The notes under the pieces: generated by a model
Seen by the model: only the letters and a program-made list of their open reading frames with translations
The model's database searches: none
What the model was told of the DNA's origin: nothing
Position numbers and translations under genes: made by a program
NCBI RefSeq assembly: GCF_001570425.1
Contig: NZ_BCSX01000049.1
Location: 1-64,000, forward strand
Direction of reading: 5' to 3'
Length of the DNA stretch: 64,000 bases
Source: Mycolicibacterium brisbanense
GTDB taxonomy: Bacteria; Actinomycetota; Actinomycetes; Mycobacteriales; Mycobacteriaceae
Part shown: one piece after another, positions 54,047 to 63,665 of the stretch
Layout: every line of letters begins with the position of its first letter
Position numbering within the stretch: position 1 is the first letter of the stretch

Positions 54047-55353
54047 GTACTCGATGTGCCCAGCGAGGTGCGCATCAACATCACGCTGTAGTCAGACCAG
54101 CGCGACAGCGTGAAGTACAGGTCGCTGCCGGTGGACCACGGGTGGATATAGGGCGCGTAGATGCCACCGGGCACCGCGGTCGAGCTGACGATCGTCTTCG
54201 CTTGGCTCCACGGGCCTTCCGGCTTGTCGGCGGTACGCATCACGACCGCCGAGGTCGTATTGGTGTAGAGCATGACGAACTTCTTCAGGTAGTCGTTCCA
54301 CGCCACGGACATCTCACTGCCGGGCGCCCACACCACCTGGACGGCCAGGAACGGGAAGCCCTTGAGCCAGCCGAACGGTGTGTAGTACTCGTAGGCGGAC
54401 TTGTCGGCGACCGAACTCTCCACGACCCGCGACAGGAACGGCATGCCGCCGCGCCCCGCCCCGGTGCCGTAGGAGTAGACGTACCCGCCGGTGCGCAGGT
54501 AGGCGCCCATCTGGAAGTTCTGGTCGCCCCACGTGAAGGCCACCCCAGGGACGGTGTTGAACCAGCTCGGGCGGATACTCGTCACCGGAACCGTCCACGT
54601 TTCGCCGTTGTCGTTCGACACCGCGACCGCCGAGAAGTTCGTCGACCACTGCCCCGGTGAACCCCACTGGCTGACAGACATGAAGTTCACGTATTGCGTT
54701 GTGCCGACCGAGATTCCGGCAGTCGGAATGATGGTCACCTCGGTTCCCGCGAGGCCGAGGCTCCGGATCACCTGCCGGGAGAAGTTGGGGCGGGCGGCGT
54801 CGACGGGCGAGCCGGCATAGACGTTGCCGGGCACAGGGTTCGGGATCGTCATGCCGTCGGCCAAGTTGCGGTCGGAGCTGCGGAACAGCGTGTTCTTGCG
54901 CCACTCCTGGTCTGGCACACTGCAGTTGCCGAACGTGTCACCGAACGCCATCAACACCTGATTGCCCGCGCCGGATTGCCCGTTGTCCCACATGATTCCG
55001 AGGTCGGCACCGGAGATGCCGAAACGGCTGTAGCTGTCGGTGTTGGGCCCGGTGATCCACCCCACGGTGGCTGCGGTCGACGCCGACGGGGCGGCCGCGG
55101 CGCGCGCGGCGGTGTTCGGGGCGACGGCGGTGTCCTTGGCTGCTTCCGGGGTGCTCGCGGTGCTGACCGGTTTGCGGCCGATGGGCAGATGCAGGATCGG
55201 CAACGACGGCAGTGCCGGGGCGGCGGCGCGTGCCGACGGCGTCGATGTCGGCACGGAGCACGGGTCCGCGACCGCGCGCGGAAGCGGTACGGCGAGAGTG
55301 ATGGTCGCGGCTGAGGCAGCCGCCATCGCCGCTAGCCGACGCAGTGTCGTCAT
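54043..55353 (-). CDS. Secreted DUF4185 protein, probable arabinan-active glycoside hydrolase
   Basis: 436 residues. A Sec signal (LAAMAAASAATITLAVPL, likely cleavage at AVA-DP) is followed by a Ser/Ala-rich linker and a DUF4185 domain from about residue 95: GADLGIMWDNGQSG, then LMAFGDTFGNC and further propeller-like repeats (VSNDNGETWTVPVTSI). The family is linked to D-arabinan cleavage (GH183); the substrate here is inferred. It is a paralogue of 46276-47397 but carries its own export signal. TAACGCC occurs twice in tandem (55369-55382) in its leader. Confidence 0.82.
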   Translation of the reverse strand: MTTLRRLAAMAAASAATITLAVPLPRAVADPCSVPTSTPSARAAAPALPSLPILHLPIGRKPVSTASTPEAAKDTAVAPNTAARAAAAPSASTAATVGWITGPNTDSYSRFGISGADLGIMWDNGQSGAGNQVLMAFGDTFGNCSVPDQEWRKNTLFRSSDRNLADGMTIPNPVPGNVYAGSPVDAARPNFSRQVIRSLGLAGTEVTIIPTAGISVGTTQYVNFMSVSQWGSPGQWSTNFSAVAVSNDNGETWTVPVTSIRPSWFNTVPGVAFTWGDQNFQMGAYLRTGGYVYSYGTGAGRGGMPFLSRVVESSVADKSAYEYYTPFGWLKGFPFLAVQVVWAPGSEMSVAWNDYLKKFVMLYTNTTSAVVMRTADKPEGPWSQAKTIVSSTAVPGGIYAPYIHPWSTGSDLYFTLSRWSDYSVMLMRTSLGTSST

Positions 55354-55525
55354 GTCCTACCTTCCGGCTAACGCCTAACGCCTGTGACAATAGTTGCTAC
55401 AGCGGCGGAGACGGTTTGCCAGAAGTGAACCGCGATGCATCTGTGACCGGGTCGAGATGCGGGACTGGGGCGTGTGGAAGCCCAGTGGCAGCGGGCGGCG
55501 CTACCACTGGGCTGGTGACGAGAAT

Positions 55526-55699
55526 CTAGTCTTTGAACGCGTCCTTGATCTTCTCGCCGGCGTCCTTCAGGTTGGACTTCACCTGGTCGCCCTTGCCTTC
55601 ATTTTCGGTGCTCTTGTCGCCGGTGACATTGCCGACCGCTTCCTTGGCCTTGCCGCCCAGCTCCTGCCCCTTGTTCTTCGCCTTGTCGATAGCGCTCAC
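55526..55699 (-). CDS. CsbD-family stress protein
   Basis: 57 residues: SAIDKAKNKGQELGGKAKEA and DAGEKIKDAFKD, the Lys/Gly/Glu-rich helical pattern of CsbD, a general-stress protein of unknown mechanism. GTG 55699 has GAGGAG 8 nt upstream. It stands alone, 169 bp after the histidine kinase start-distal end. Most positive and highly charged, as usual for the family. Confidence 0.85.
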   Translation of the reverse strand: MSAIDKAKNKGQELGGKAKEAVGNVTGDKSTENEGKGDQVKSNLKDAGEKIKDAFKD

Positions 55700-55867
55700 A
55701 GTGTTTCTCCTCTTCCGTGGAGTCGGCCCGCATGGCCGACCGGTCCAGCCGTTGGAGTACCTCAGGAGCCAGTGATCGAAACTCGGCGCTGACCGCAGAT
55801 GAAATGGTCTGTGATCCAGTAGGTTCCGTGTTACCTCATGCAGTGCCGCACTGGGCCCGCCCCGCAC

Positions 55868-57121
55868 TCAGCCGCGCGCCAGTGGCACCACGATCGCGAC
55901 CTCGGTGCCGGCGTCTGTCGCGTGCGCATCGAACTGCCCGCACGACGCGAGGACCTTGGTGCGGATCGATGCCATGCCGATGTGGCCTTCGGCAATGCTC
56001 TTCGCCAGCCGTGCATCGGAGATGCCGACACCGTCGTCGATGATCCGCAGCCGCGCCTCTCCATCCTCGCGGCGCAGCTCGATCCGCAGTGTGTTGGCGT
56101 GAGCGTGTTTGATGACGTTGGTGGTGAACTCGCGCGCCGCGCTGTAGAGCAGATGGTCGGCGTCGGTACGGTAATCCGCGGGCCACGTCGAGGCATCGAG
56201 ATCGACCGCGAGATCGTCACGGGCAGCGATGCTGTCGGCCAGCGCTTCCATCGCGGCCTTCAGACCGGCCCGAGTGAGGATCTCGGGATGCAACTCGCGC
56301 ACCGCGTCGCGCAGCAGCGCCGAGCATTCCTTGAGCGCGTTTTCCACCAGGTCCAGCGCCGGGACCGAGCCTGCCCGCACGTCCTCGAGATCGCCCCGCG
56401 CAACGAGCACGTACTGCAACGGCCCGTCATGGAGGCGCTCCGAAAGGGCTTGCCGTTCCCGCTTCTCCAAGCCGAGCACATCGTCGAGCAATTGCGTTCG
56501 CTGCCTGGCCAGCTCCTCGATCGTCTCGACCTTTGACCGCTGGATCCGCGACAGCGCGACCGAGCCGGCGGCCAGCCCTGACAACACCATGGCGTTCAAC
56601 AGGATTGACGACCACGGCTCTGCGTTGGGGTTCTGCCCGATCCAACTGACCAAGATGTACGCCGCAACAGTCGGAATCGCGGTAACGCCGCTGAGGAACG
56701 GATCCAGCTGTGCGGCCGCGATCACCGGAATCAGAAACAGCCCGGTACGCAACACATCTGACGTCCAGTTGTCCGGTGAGTGCAGGCCTGTGAGCACCGA
56801 GAGAAGCGACACCAATGCGACGTCGGCGGCGAGCATGAACAGCGCAGGCCGCCTGCTGGTGATGCCTTTCGACGATGGCCCCGTGCGTACCACCCACCAC
56901 GTCCACGCGGCGAACGCGGCCAGGTACCCGGCCAGAGTCAGGATGCAGAATCCCAAGTCGCGGTCAGGCGGCTGCAGCAACAGTGTGATGGCGATGTAGC
57001 CCACGAGTACCAGCCGTAGTGCCCACTGCAGGACGAGTCCGTAAAAGGCCGGGCGCGCAGTCGAGTCCGGCGGGAGTTGCAGCTCTGGTGCGTTCGCCGC
57101 GCGCTCGTCGTATCCGGCCAT
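55868..57121 (-). CDS. Sensor histidine kinase, NarL-type (HisKA_3), orphan
   Basis: 417 residues. Five or six membrane segments occupy residues 25-190, a coiled coil (IEELARQRTQLLDDVLGLEK) follows, and the phospho-acceptor His231 lies in SERLHDGPLQ. The HATPase domain has EFTTNVIKHAHA (N-box) and IIDDGVGISDA (G1). No response regulator is adjacent, so its partner is elsewhere. The promoter shows TATACT at 57153-57148 on the minus strand and AGGAG before the ATG. Signal unknown; probably a membrane or lipid-state cue. Confidence 0.88.
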   Translation of the reverse strand: MAGYDERAANAPELQLPPDSTARPAFYGLVLQWALRLVLVGYIAITLLLQPPDRDLGFCILTLAGYLAAFAAWTWWVVRTGPSSKGITSRRPALFMLAADVALVSLLSVLTGLHSPDNWTSDVLRTGLFLIPVIAAAQLDPFLSGVTAIPTVAAYILVSWIGQNPNAEPWSSILLNAMVLSGLAAGSVALSRIQRSKVETIEELARQRTQLLDDVLGLEKRERQALSERLHDGPLQYVLVARGDLEDVRAGSVPALDLVENALKECSALLRDAVRELHPEILTRAGLKAAMEALADSIAARDDLAVDLDASTWPADYRTDADHLLYSAAREFTTNVIKHAHANTLRIELRREDGEARLRIIDDGVGISDARLAKSIAEGHIGMASIRTKVLASCGQFDAHATDAGTEVAIVVPLARG

Positions 57122-57195
57122 GAGGGCTCCTGTCCCCGCGTGGTCAGAGTATAGGGCGGCAACCGATGTCGCCGACGGTCCTCAGCAGGTCACGG

Positions 57196-58533
57196 TCACT
57201 CGGTGGCGCCGGATACGACCTTCTTCACAGCGTTCTGGACGCCCTTGCTCACACCGCTCACCGTCGAGTTGAGGCTGCCGGCCACCTTCTGCGCGGGGTT
57301 GGACCCTCCGGTCGACTGAAGCGACTTCACCGGATTGGGGACCACCTTGTTGCCCGAGGTCAACGGGGAGAGCCCCGAGAGCCCCGGCACGCTGGACGTC
57401 GACAACGAGGAGGTGGGCAGGTTGCCCGTGATGATCTTGGCGGTACTGCCTGCCTCGTCGAGCGGCCCGGTCACCAAGGTGGTCGGCGACGAGATGTCCT
57501 GCTGGGCGGTGGCCGCGGCCTTCGTCACCCCGGCCTGCACATCGCCGGGCAGGGCGCCGAGGGTCTCGGTCATATCGGATGCCGGCGGCAGCAGTCCGAC
57601 GGGGCGGGTCTTGGTGGGATCGGTCGGGACGGGCTGGTTGTCCTGATAGCCCGCGTCGACGATGTCGGTGAGTGCCGGTTCGACGGCGTCGGCCACGATG
57701 TTGCCGCCCGGCACCAGCAGCAACGGCCGTACCAGCGGGAGCCGGTCGGTCGTGAAGGTCACGTAGGTGACGTTGCCGGGGACCGCCGTCTTGGTATAGC
57801 TGCCGTCCGGCGCGACGACGTAGTGGTAGTGCACGGGATCAGTCGGTTGGGCGGCGAGTGCCTCGGCCGGCATCGGTGCGCTCGACTGCCCGCCATAGCC
57901 GTAGCCGTAGGCCGCCAACGAATTCGCGTCGGCGACGAGGTTGAGTGGGTAGGTCGGGGCGTCGGAATTGATGTTGTATTCATAGGCGGTGTCGATCACC
58001 GGGACCGACAGGTCGCTGGGCTCCGGGGCTGCCGAGGTCCCCAGCAGCGGCGCGAACATCCAGTAGGTGGTCCAGAATCCGCCACCGGCACGGTTGGTGT
58101 TGTTGTCCAGGATGACCAGTTTGACGTTGTTGAGCGCCGGGTCATGGTTCGCTTGCATCTGGGCCAGCGCGAGGCCGGTCTGCCCGGCGCCCCAGCCTGA
58201 CGACACCACCACGACGTTCGGATCGTTGCTGTTCTGGTCGACCGCGTCGACAATGCCTTGCGGCCCTAGGAAAAACGGGACAACCTGCTGCGGCGGATTC
58301 GACTTCGCGTAGTCCGTGCCGTAATAGGTGGAGCCGGCGAAGATCTGCGCCGTCGAGTTCGCGGGGGTGATCGCCGCCGCCAGCGCCACGTCACGCGCGG
58401 CCAACGTGGTCGTCGTTCCGGTCACCACCGCGGTCGACAGTCCCGTGACACTGACCGCCGCCGCGGTCAGTGAGGGTACCCAGCGCGCGGTTGCGGCGCG
58501 GGTACGCGACAACTTGCGATGCCTACCGGACAT
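57196..58533 (-). CDS. PE-PPE domain protein (alpha/beta-hydrolase-like), likely inactive
   Basis: 445 residues. A signal-like N-terminus (ARWVPSLTAAAVSVTGLSTA) precedes a PE-PPE-domain hydrolase fold: FAGSTYYGTDYAKSNPPQQV, VVVVSSGWGAGQTG, and YHYVVAPDGSYTKT. Where catalytic members have GYSQS-type GxSxG, this one has GWGAG (residues 113-117), so the nucleophile serine appears lost. The Ser/Thr-rich C-terminal 120 residues are low-complexity. It lacks PE or PPE N-termini. Exported protein of unknown role; binding rather than hydrolysis is suggested. Confidence 0.8.
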   Translation of the reverse strand: MSGRHRKLSRTRAATARWVPSLTAAAVSVTGLSTAVVTGTTTTLAARDVALAAAITPANSTAQIFAGSTYYGTDYAKSNPPQQVVPFFLGPQGIVDAVDQNSNDPNVVVVSSGWGAGQTGLALAQMQANHDPALNNVKLVILDNNTNRAGGGFWTTYWMFAPLLGTSAAPEPSDLSVPVIDTAYEYNINSDAPTYPLNLVADANSLAAYGYGYGGQSSAPMPAEALAAQPTDPVHYHYVVAPDGSYTKTAVPGNVTYVTFTTDRLPLVRPLLLVPGGNIVADAVEPALTDIVDAGYQDNQPVPTDPTKTRPVGLLPPASDMTETLGALPGDVQAGVTKAAATAQQDISSPTTLVTGPLDEAGSTAKIITGNLPTSSLSTSSVPGLSGLSPLTSGNKVVPNPVKSLQSTGGSNPAQKVAGSLNSTVSGVSKGVQNAVKKVVSGATE

Positions 58534-58758
58534 GTTGGTCTCCGCCCCTAGTCACGCGCACGACACCGCCCCGCAGATGCGCACGAAACCTCAAACTTGG
58601 CAAAAGCTAGCATGCCCGGTCAGCCGGGATAACCCGGTTGGAAGCAAAATTCCAGTGAAATCGTCCGAACGGCCGACACCCATCCGCGTCAGGGCTGGGC
58701 AGCGATCGAGTAGCGCACTACGCTAGTGGGCCCCGTGCGGGGTCAGCAGGCTTTCGGT

Positions 58759-60267
58759 ATGGACGTGATCGCTGCGGACGCCGGTGAGGCACTCCGCTGC
58801 AGCACGTTCAAACGATGGGTGTGGGGCGCGGCCGCCGTCAGCATCGCAGGCGGGGTGACCGTCGGGGCGTTCCTGGCATTCGCCGCCCCGATCGTGTTGA
58901 GCCCGGTGGCCACCGAGCGGCTGCTCATCCGCGGCGGCACCGCGCTCGTGGTGTTCCTGGTCGTCGTCATTCCGGTCATGTTGCGGGTGCGGCGGCACCG
59001 GTTCGCCGCGAGCACCGCGTGGCTGCGCGAAAACCGGCACCCGACCGCCGCCGAACAACGGATGGCGCTGGGCGCACCTGGGGAGGCGGTGCGGATGTCG
59101 GTCGTCGTGTGGGCCGTGGGTGCGGTGGTCTTCGGTTCACTGGCCGTGCCCGACGCCCTGTCCACCGCGCTCTACATCTTCTGCGTTGTGGCGTTGGGCG
59201 GAATGTCCACCAGCGCAGTGTGGTACCTGATCGTGGAACGGGTCATGCGCCCGATCTCGGCCCGCGCGCTGAGCGGCGGTGCGCCCGAACGCCGGGTCGG
59301 GCCGACCATCCAGCGCCGGCTCACCATGGCCTGGACCCTGGCCACGGGTGTGCCACTGCTCGGCGTCGCGATGTTGGCACTCGGGTATCTCGCCGACACC
59401 GACTACCGGACCCAGCGCACCATCGGGGCCATCCTCGTGCTCGTGGCGGTGGCATTTGTGGTGGGGCTCTTCGCGATTCTGGTGGCGGTGCGCTCGGTGG
59501 CCGAACGGGTGCGGGCGCTGCGTCACGCACTGGCGCGAGTTCAGAGCGGAGACTTCGAGGCTCGAGTCGAAGTCGACGACGCGAGCGAAATCGGCCGCCT
59601 GCAAGCCGGATTCAACACCATGGCAGCGGGTCTGGCCGAGCGCGAACGCATTCGCGCCACATTCGGCACGTACGTGGATCGCGATGTGGCCGAACACATC
59701 CTGTGCGCAGGCGGACCGCTCCAGGGCCAGGAGGTCGACGTCACCCTGATGTTCGTCGATGTCCGCGGTTTCACCGCATTCGCCGAACAGCTGCCACCGG
59801 CCGACGTGGTCGCCACGCTCAACCGCCTGTTCGAACGGATCGTCCCCCTCGTGCATCAACACCACGGGCACGTCGACAAGTACGCCGGCGACGGGCTGAT
59901 GGCGGTGTTCGGCGCGCCGCGGCACCGGGCCCGGCACGCCGACGAGGCGCTGGCAGCCGCCCTGCAGATCGCCGATGCCGTGCACGTGGAGTTCGGCGGC
60001 CGACTGTCGGTGGGCGTCGGGCTCAACTCAGGTCCGGTGGTGGCCGGAAATGTCGGCGGCGCTGGACGTTTCGAGTTCTCGGTCATCGGCGACACGGTCA
60101 ACGTGGCCGCCCGGGTGGAGGCAGCCACCCGGCAAACCGGCGACGCCGTCCTGCTCACGGCCGACACCCTCGAGCTCCTCACCGATCGCCGGGTGGCGTT
60201 CGCCGAACGTCCGGGTCTGACCCTCAGAGGCAAGACCACACCGGTACAGATCTACGCGCCTGCGTGA
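58759..60267 (+). CDS. Membrane adenylate/guanylate cyclase with HAMP domain
   Basis: 502 residues. Six membrane segments (residues 20-240), then a HAMP linker around ARVEVDDASEIGRLQAGFNT, then a class III cyclase domain. Metal-binding Asp are in FVDVRGF and DKYAGDGLMAVFG, purine-specifying Lys in VDKYAGD, and the transition-state Asn/Arg in NVAARVEAATR; all are intact. It resembles the Rv1318c-Rv1320c/Rv3645 group. The start is uncertain: ATG 58759 is used, but GTG 58735 or 58726 would add 8-11 residues, and TACGCT at 58719-58724 is a likely -10. Confidence 0.9.
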   Translation: MDVIAADAGEALRCSTFKRWVWGAAAVSIAGGVTVGAFLAFAAPIVLSPVATERLLIRGGTALVVFLVVVIPVMLRVRRHRFAASTAWLRENRHPTAAEQRMALGAPGEAVRMSVVVWAVGAVVFGSLAVPDALSTALYIFCVVALGGMSTSAVWYLIVERVMRPISARALSGGAPERRVGPTIQRRLTMAWTLATGVPLLGVAMLALGYLADTDYRTQRTIGAILVLVAVAFVVGLFAILVAVRSVAERVRALRHALARVQSGDFEARVEVDDASEIGRLQAGFNTMAAGLAERERIRATFGTYVDRDVAEHILCAGGPLQGQEVDVTLMFVDVRGFTAFAEQLPPADVVATLNRLFERIVPLVHQHHGHVDKYAGDGLMAVFGAPRHRARHADEALAAALQIADAVHVEFGGRLSVGVGLNSGPVVAGNVGGAGRFEFSVIGDTVNVAARVEAATRQTGDAVLLTADTLELLTDRRVAFAERPGLTLRGKTTPVQIYAPA

Positions 60268-60276
60268 CGCGCACAG

Positions 60277-61860
60277 CTAACCCGCCGAGTACTGCTGCGC
60301 CGCTTCCTCGGAATCGACGTGGCCGTTGCTGATGATGGTGAGGCTGTCGGGGCGGATCTCGTACTGAGCGCCGTCGGCGGGGTTGGTGGCGTTGAACCCG
60401 TCGCCGGAACGCTGAGCCTGCGCGATTTCCAGGTGGGCACCGTCGCTGAGCCGTTCGCCGCGGTAGTAGTAACTGTCCGGCCCGCTCTGACAGATCACCG
60501 CGATGGACGATGCCGTCTTGATCATCGCCGCCGGGGTGCTACCCGAATCGCAGCGGGCGGTATGGCCGACGAAGCCTTGGGCGTCGGCCCCGGAGACGGG
60601 TGCGGCCGCCGACCGGGACGTGGATGTCGTCGTCGTCTTGCTCGTGGTGGTCGAGTCGGTCGTCGACTCGCTCGTCGAGTCGCTGGGTGCACTCGAACTC
60701 GTCGCCGGGGGCGGTACCGCCAACGGCGTCTTGGGCGTCGTCGAGCCCCGGTCGTTGCCGCTGAGCGCAAGGATCGTCGCCAGGATCCCGGCGACACCGA
60801 GCAGCAGCACCGTCGCGATCACCAGCCGCACCTGCCCGCGCGTCCAGCGCCGCCGCGGCGGGGCCACCGGGGCATGCACCGGGGGTGGCGGCGGATAGGG
60901 CGCCTCACCGCTGCCGGTGGGCGTCGGGTAGACCGACGAGAACTCGCGCGTGCTCGGCGGCGGGGTGGGACGGGGCGCGACGACCGGTTCGGGCACCGGC
61001 GGCGGCGGAGCGGCAACAGGCGCCCCGGAGAGGGCACCCCGGGCGGCTCTGGCCAGCTCGCCGGCCGACGCGTACCGGTGGGTGGGGTCCTTGGCCATGC
61101 CGCGGGCGATGACATCGTCGAACGCACGCGGTATACCGCGGCGCATGATGCTCGGTCGCGGCGGTGCGGAGAACATGTGGGCGCTCATGAGCTGGCGGAG
61201 ATCACCGGTCTCGAACGGCGGCCGGCCGATGAGGCATTCGTAGAGCAAGCAGGTCAACGCGTAGATGTCGGCGGGCGGCCCCACGGTGGCCCCGGAGAAC
61301 CGTTCCGGCGCCATGTAGGCACTCGACCCGATCAGCACGCCCGTCATCGTCACGGTCGCCTCGCCGCCGATGTGGGCGATGCCGAAGTCGACGAGGTACG
61401 CGAAATCGTCGCCGGTGAGAAGCACGTTCTCGGGTTTGATGTCGCGGTGCACCAGACCGTCGGTGTGCGCGGCGTCCAGGGCCGACGCCACTTGTGTGAC
61501 GATCGACACGGTCCGCGCGGGATCGAGCGGACCGTTGGTCCTCAGCACTTCTTTGACGCTGGCCCCCTCCACCAGTCGCATGTCGATGTAGAGGACGCCA
61601 TCGATGTCACCGAAGTCGTGCACCGGGATCACGTGGGGTTCCTGCAGCCGCGCGGCCGCCCGCGACTCGCGTCGAAACCGCGCCTGATAACTCCGGTCGG
61701 CAGCCACCTCGGTGCGGAGCAGTTTCACCGCGACCATCCGGTCCTTGACCGTGTCGTAGGCGCGGTACACCTCGCCCATTCCCCCGACGCCTATCAGCGA
61801 CCTCAGTTCATACGGCCCGAACCGGGTGCCGACGCGCGACGCGTCGTGGGGGGATGCCAT
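60277..61860 (-). CDS. Transmembrane serine/threonine protein kinase
   Basis: 527 residues, Pkn type. Gly-rich loop GVGGMGEV (24-31), Lys46 (VAVKLL), catalytic HRD 138-140 with Asp140 and DIKPENVLL, DFG 158-160, and APE 184-186. A Pro-rich juxtamembrane region leads to one membrane segment (VIATVLLLGVAGILATILAL), a Ser/Thr-rich linker and a C-terminal extracytoplasmic domain with three cysteines (ARCDSG and VICQSG give two). AAAGGA precedes the ATG. Its 3' end lies 9 bp from the cyclase stop, tail to tail. Possible sensor of an envelope signal. Confidence 0.93.
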   Translation of the reverse strand: MASPHDASRVGTRFGPYELRSLIGVGGMGEVYRAYDTVKDRMVAVKLLRTEVAADRSYQARFRRESRAAARLQEPHVIPVHDFGDIDGVLYIDMRLVEGASVKEVLRTNGPLDPARTVSIVTQVASALDAAHTDGLVHRDIKPENVLLTGDDFAYLVDFGIAHIGGEATVTMTGVLIGSSAYMAPERFSGATVGPPADIYALTCLLYECLIGRPPFETGDLRQLMSAHMFSAPPRPSIMRRGIPRAFDDVIARGMAKDPTHRYASAGELARAARGALSGAPVAAPPPPVPEPVVAPRPTPPPSTREFSSVYPTPTGSGEAPYPPPPPVHAPVAPPRRRWTRGQVRLVIATVLLLGVAGILATILALSGNDRGSTTPKTPLAVPPPATSSSAPSDSTSESTTDSTTTSKTTTTSTSRSAAAPVSGADAQGFVGHTARCDSGSTPAAMIKTASSIAVICQSGPDSYYYRGERLSDGAHLEIAQAQRSGDGFNATNPADGAQYEIRPDSLTIISNGHVDSEEAAQQYSAG

Positions 61861-62034
61861 TCCACGATCCTTTCGGCCGCCTGGACACGGTCTGCGACCA
61901 CCATCCAGGCACACGACCGTCAGGTCGCCGGTGCACCAGGCGTCGCGGTATCCAGGCGGAGCGGTCGCGCGACGCGGTTTCACCGAGCCCGGGCGGGACG
62001 CGGTGGTCTCGGGAACGAGGATAGCCGGAGGTCG

Positions 62035-63291
62035 TCAGTTGAACGACGAGTGCGGCGCTCCGATACCGGGGTCGATCGTGACCGGGCCCGATGCCGAGGG
62101 CGTGACCGGGAAGTCGAAGATGGCCGTCGGGATGTACACCGTCGCACAGGCATTCGGGATGTCCACCACGCCCGAAAGGCGACCTTCGATCGGTGCGGCA
62201 CCCAGCAACAGATAAGCCTGTTCGGGGCTGTAGCCGAACTTCGTCAGGTAGTCGATGGCGTGCAAGCAGGCGCGTTGATAGGACAGATGCGAGTCCAGGT
62301 AGCGCTGTTCTCCGTCGAGGGTAACCGAGGTGCCGGAGAACGCCAGCCACTCGGAGTACTGCGGATCGGTGTTGCCCGGCATGAATATGGCGTTCTCCCC
62401 CACGCCGTAGGTCTCCATGCCGCCGGGGATCACGTCGACCCGAAGGTCGATGAAGCCGCCCATCTCGATGGCGCCGCAGAAGGTGATCTCACCGTCGCCC
62501 TGAGAGAAGTGCAGATCGCCCACCGACAGGTTGGCTCCGTCGACATAGACCGGATAGAACACCCGGCTGCCCTTGGTGAGGTTCTTGATGTCCTGGTTGC
62601 CGCCGTTCTCCCGCGGTGGGGCGGTGCGGGCGGCTTCGGCGGCGGCCCTGGTGAAGGCGTCGCCGGTGAGGCCGCCGAGGATCGCGTCACGCGGCTCGGG
62701 CGGCAGCGCCAGCGGCGGGACCCGGTCGGGGTCGGTGGCGATCAGCGCGGCCTCGCGGGTGTTCCACTTCGCCAGCAGGCCGCTCGACGGCGCGGTACCC
62801 ATCAGGCCGGGGTGCACGATGCCGGTGAATTCGACGTGAGGCACGTGGCGCGAGGTGGCCTTCTGCCCGGAGAAATCCCAGATGGCCTTGTAGGCATCGG
62901 GGAACTGGTCAGTGAGAAAACCGCCGCCGTTGAGCTTGGGGAAGATGCCCGTGTAGCCCCACCCCTGGCCGGCCAATGGACCCGAATCCTCCTGCGGGAT
63001 GGGTCCGACGTCGAGGATGTCGACGATCAGCAGGTCCCCGGGCTTGGCGCCTTCGACGGCGATCGGGCCGGACAGCACGTGCACCGTGGTCAATGGCGCG
63101 TTGAGGATGTCGTCGGCGGAATCGTCGTTGACGATCGCTCCGTCGAACCACTCCCGACAGTGCACGCGGAACGAATCACCCTTCTTGACCGTGACCGCGG
63201 CCGGAATGTCCGGGTGCCACCGGTTGTGCCCCAGCTTCTCCTGATCGGTGAACTTCTTGGTCGAATCGAGCGGGAACACAACTTCGGGCAT
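62035..63291 (-). CDS. fmdA: Formamidase
   Basis: 418 residues of the acetamidase/formamidase family, hydrolysing formamide to formate and ammonia. MPEVVFPLDSTKKFTDQEKL and HPDIPA, EGAKPGDLLIVDILDVGP and FSQGDGEITFCGAIEMGG are FmdA hallmarks. Length is typical. ATG 63291 lies 10 bp after the fmdB stop, so the two genes form an operon. AAGGAGG is upstream of the start. It belongs to nitrogen scavenging. Confidence 0.95.
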   Translation of the reverse strand: MPEVVFPLDSTKKFTDQEKLGHNRWHPDIPAAVTVKKGDSFRVHCREWFDGAIVNDDSADDILNAPLTTVHVLSGPIAVEGAKPGDLLIVDILDVGPIPQEDSGPLAGQGWGYTGIFPKLNGGGFLTDQFPDAYKAIWDFSGQKATSRHVPHVEFTGIVHPGLMGTAPSSGLLAKWNTREAALIATDPDRVPPLALPPEPRDAILGGLTGDAFTRAAAEAARTAPPRENGGNQDIKNLTKGSRVFYPVYVDGANLSVGDLHFSQGDGEITFCGAIEMGGFIDLRVDVIPGGMETYGVGENAIFMPGNTDPQYSEWLAFSGTSVTLDGEQRYLDSHLSYQRACLHAIDYLTKFGYSPEQAYLLLGAAPIEGRLSGVVDIPNACATVYIPTAIFDFPVTPSASGPVTIDPGIGAPHSSFN

Positions 63292-63301
63292 TGATCCTCC
63301 T

Positions 63302-63586
63302 TCAGGGGCGGGGCAATTTTTGGTGAAGCGGGTTGCGCGAGACGTTCTGTCGCCGCAGCGACGGTGAGGGCGAGCTGACGACGGCGGGGCGGTCGGCGGT
63401 GGCGCGCGTCGAATCCTGCAACGCCATCGCGGCCTTGTCGGCGCGGCCGAGGTTGGGTGACGCCATCATCCGGCGAGCCGCACCGCTGCAGCTCGGGCAG
63501 TCGATCACGTCGGGTCGTGCGTTCATCGCAAACCGTCGTTCGGTGGTGCCGCAACCGGAGTCGCATCGAAACACGTACAGAACCAA
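63302..63586 (-). CDS. fmdB: FmdB-family zinc-ribbon protein
   Basis: 94 residues. YVFRCDSGCGTTERRF and DCPSCSGAARRMM form a putative zinc ribbon (CxxxC...CxxC), the FmdB domain, thought to act in regulation of the amidase operon. The start is TTG 63586, with GAGGAAAG a few bases before it. The C-terminal half is low-complexity. First gene of the fmdB-fmdA unit. Confidence 0.85.
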   Translation of the reverse strand: MVLYVFRCDSGCGTTERRFAMNARPDVIDCPSCSGAARRMMASPNLGRADKAAMALQDSTRATADRPAVVSSPSPSLRRQNVSRNPLHQKLPRP

Positions 63587-63665
63587 CGGCTTTCCTCACC
63601 ATCTCCGGAACTGCGATCGAGTCATGAGCCACCCTACCCACGGATGGCACTGTGCGCGCGACACT

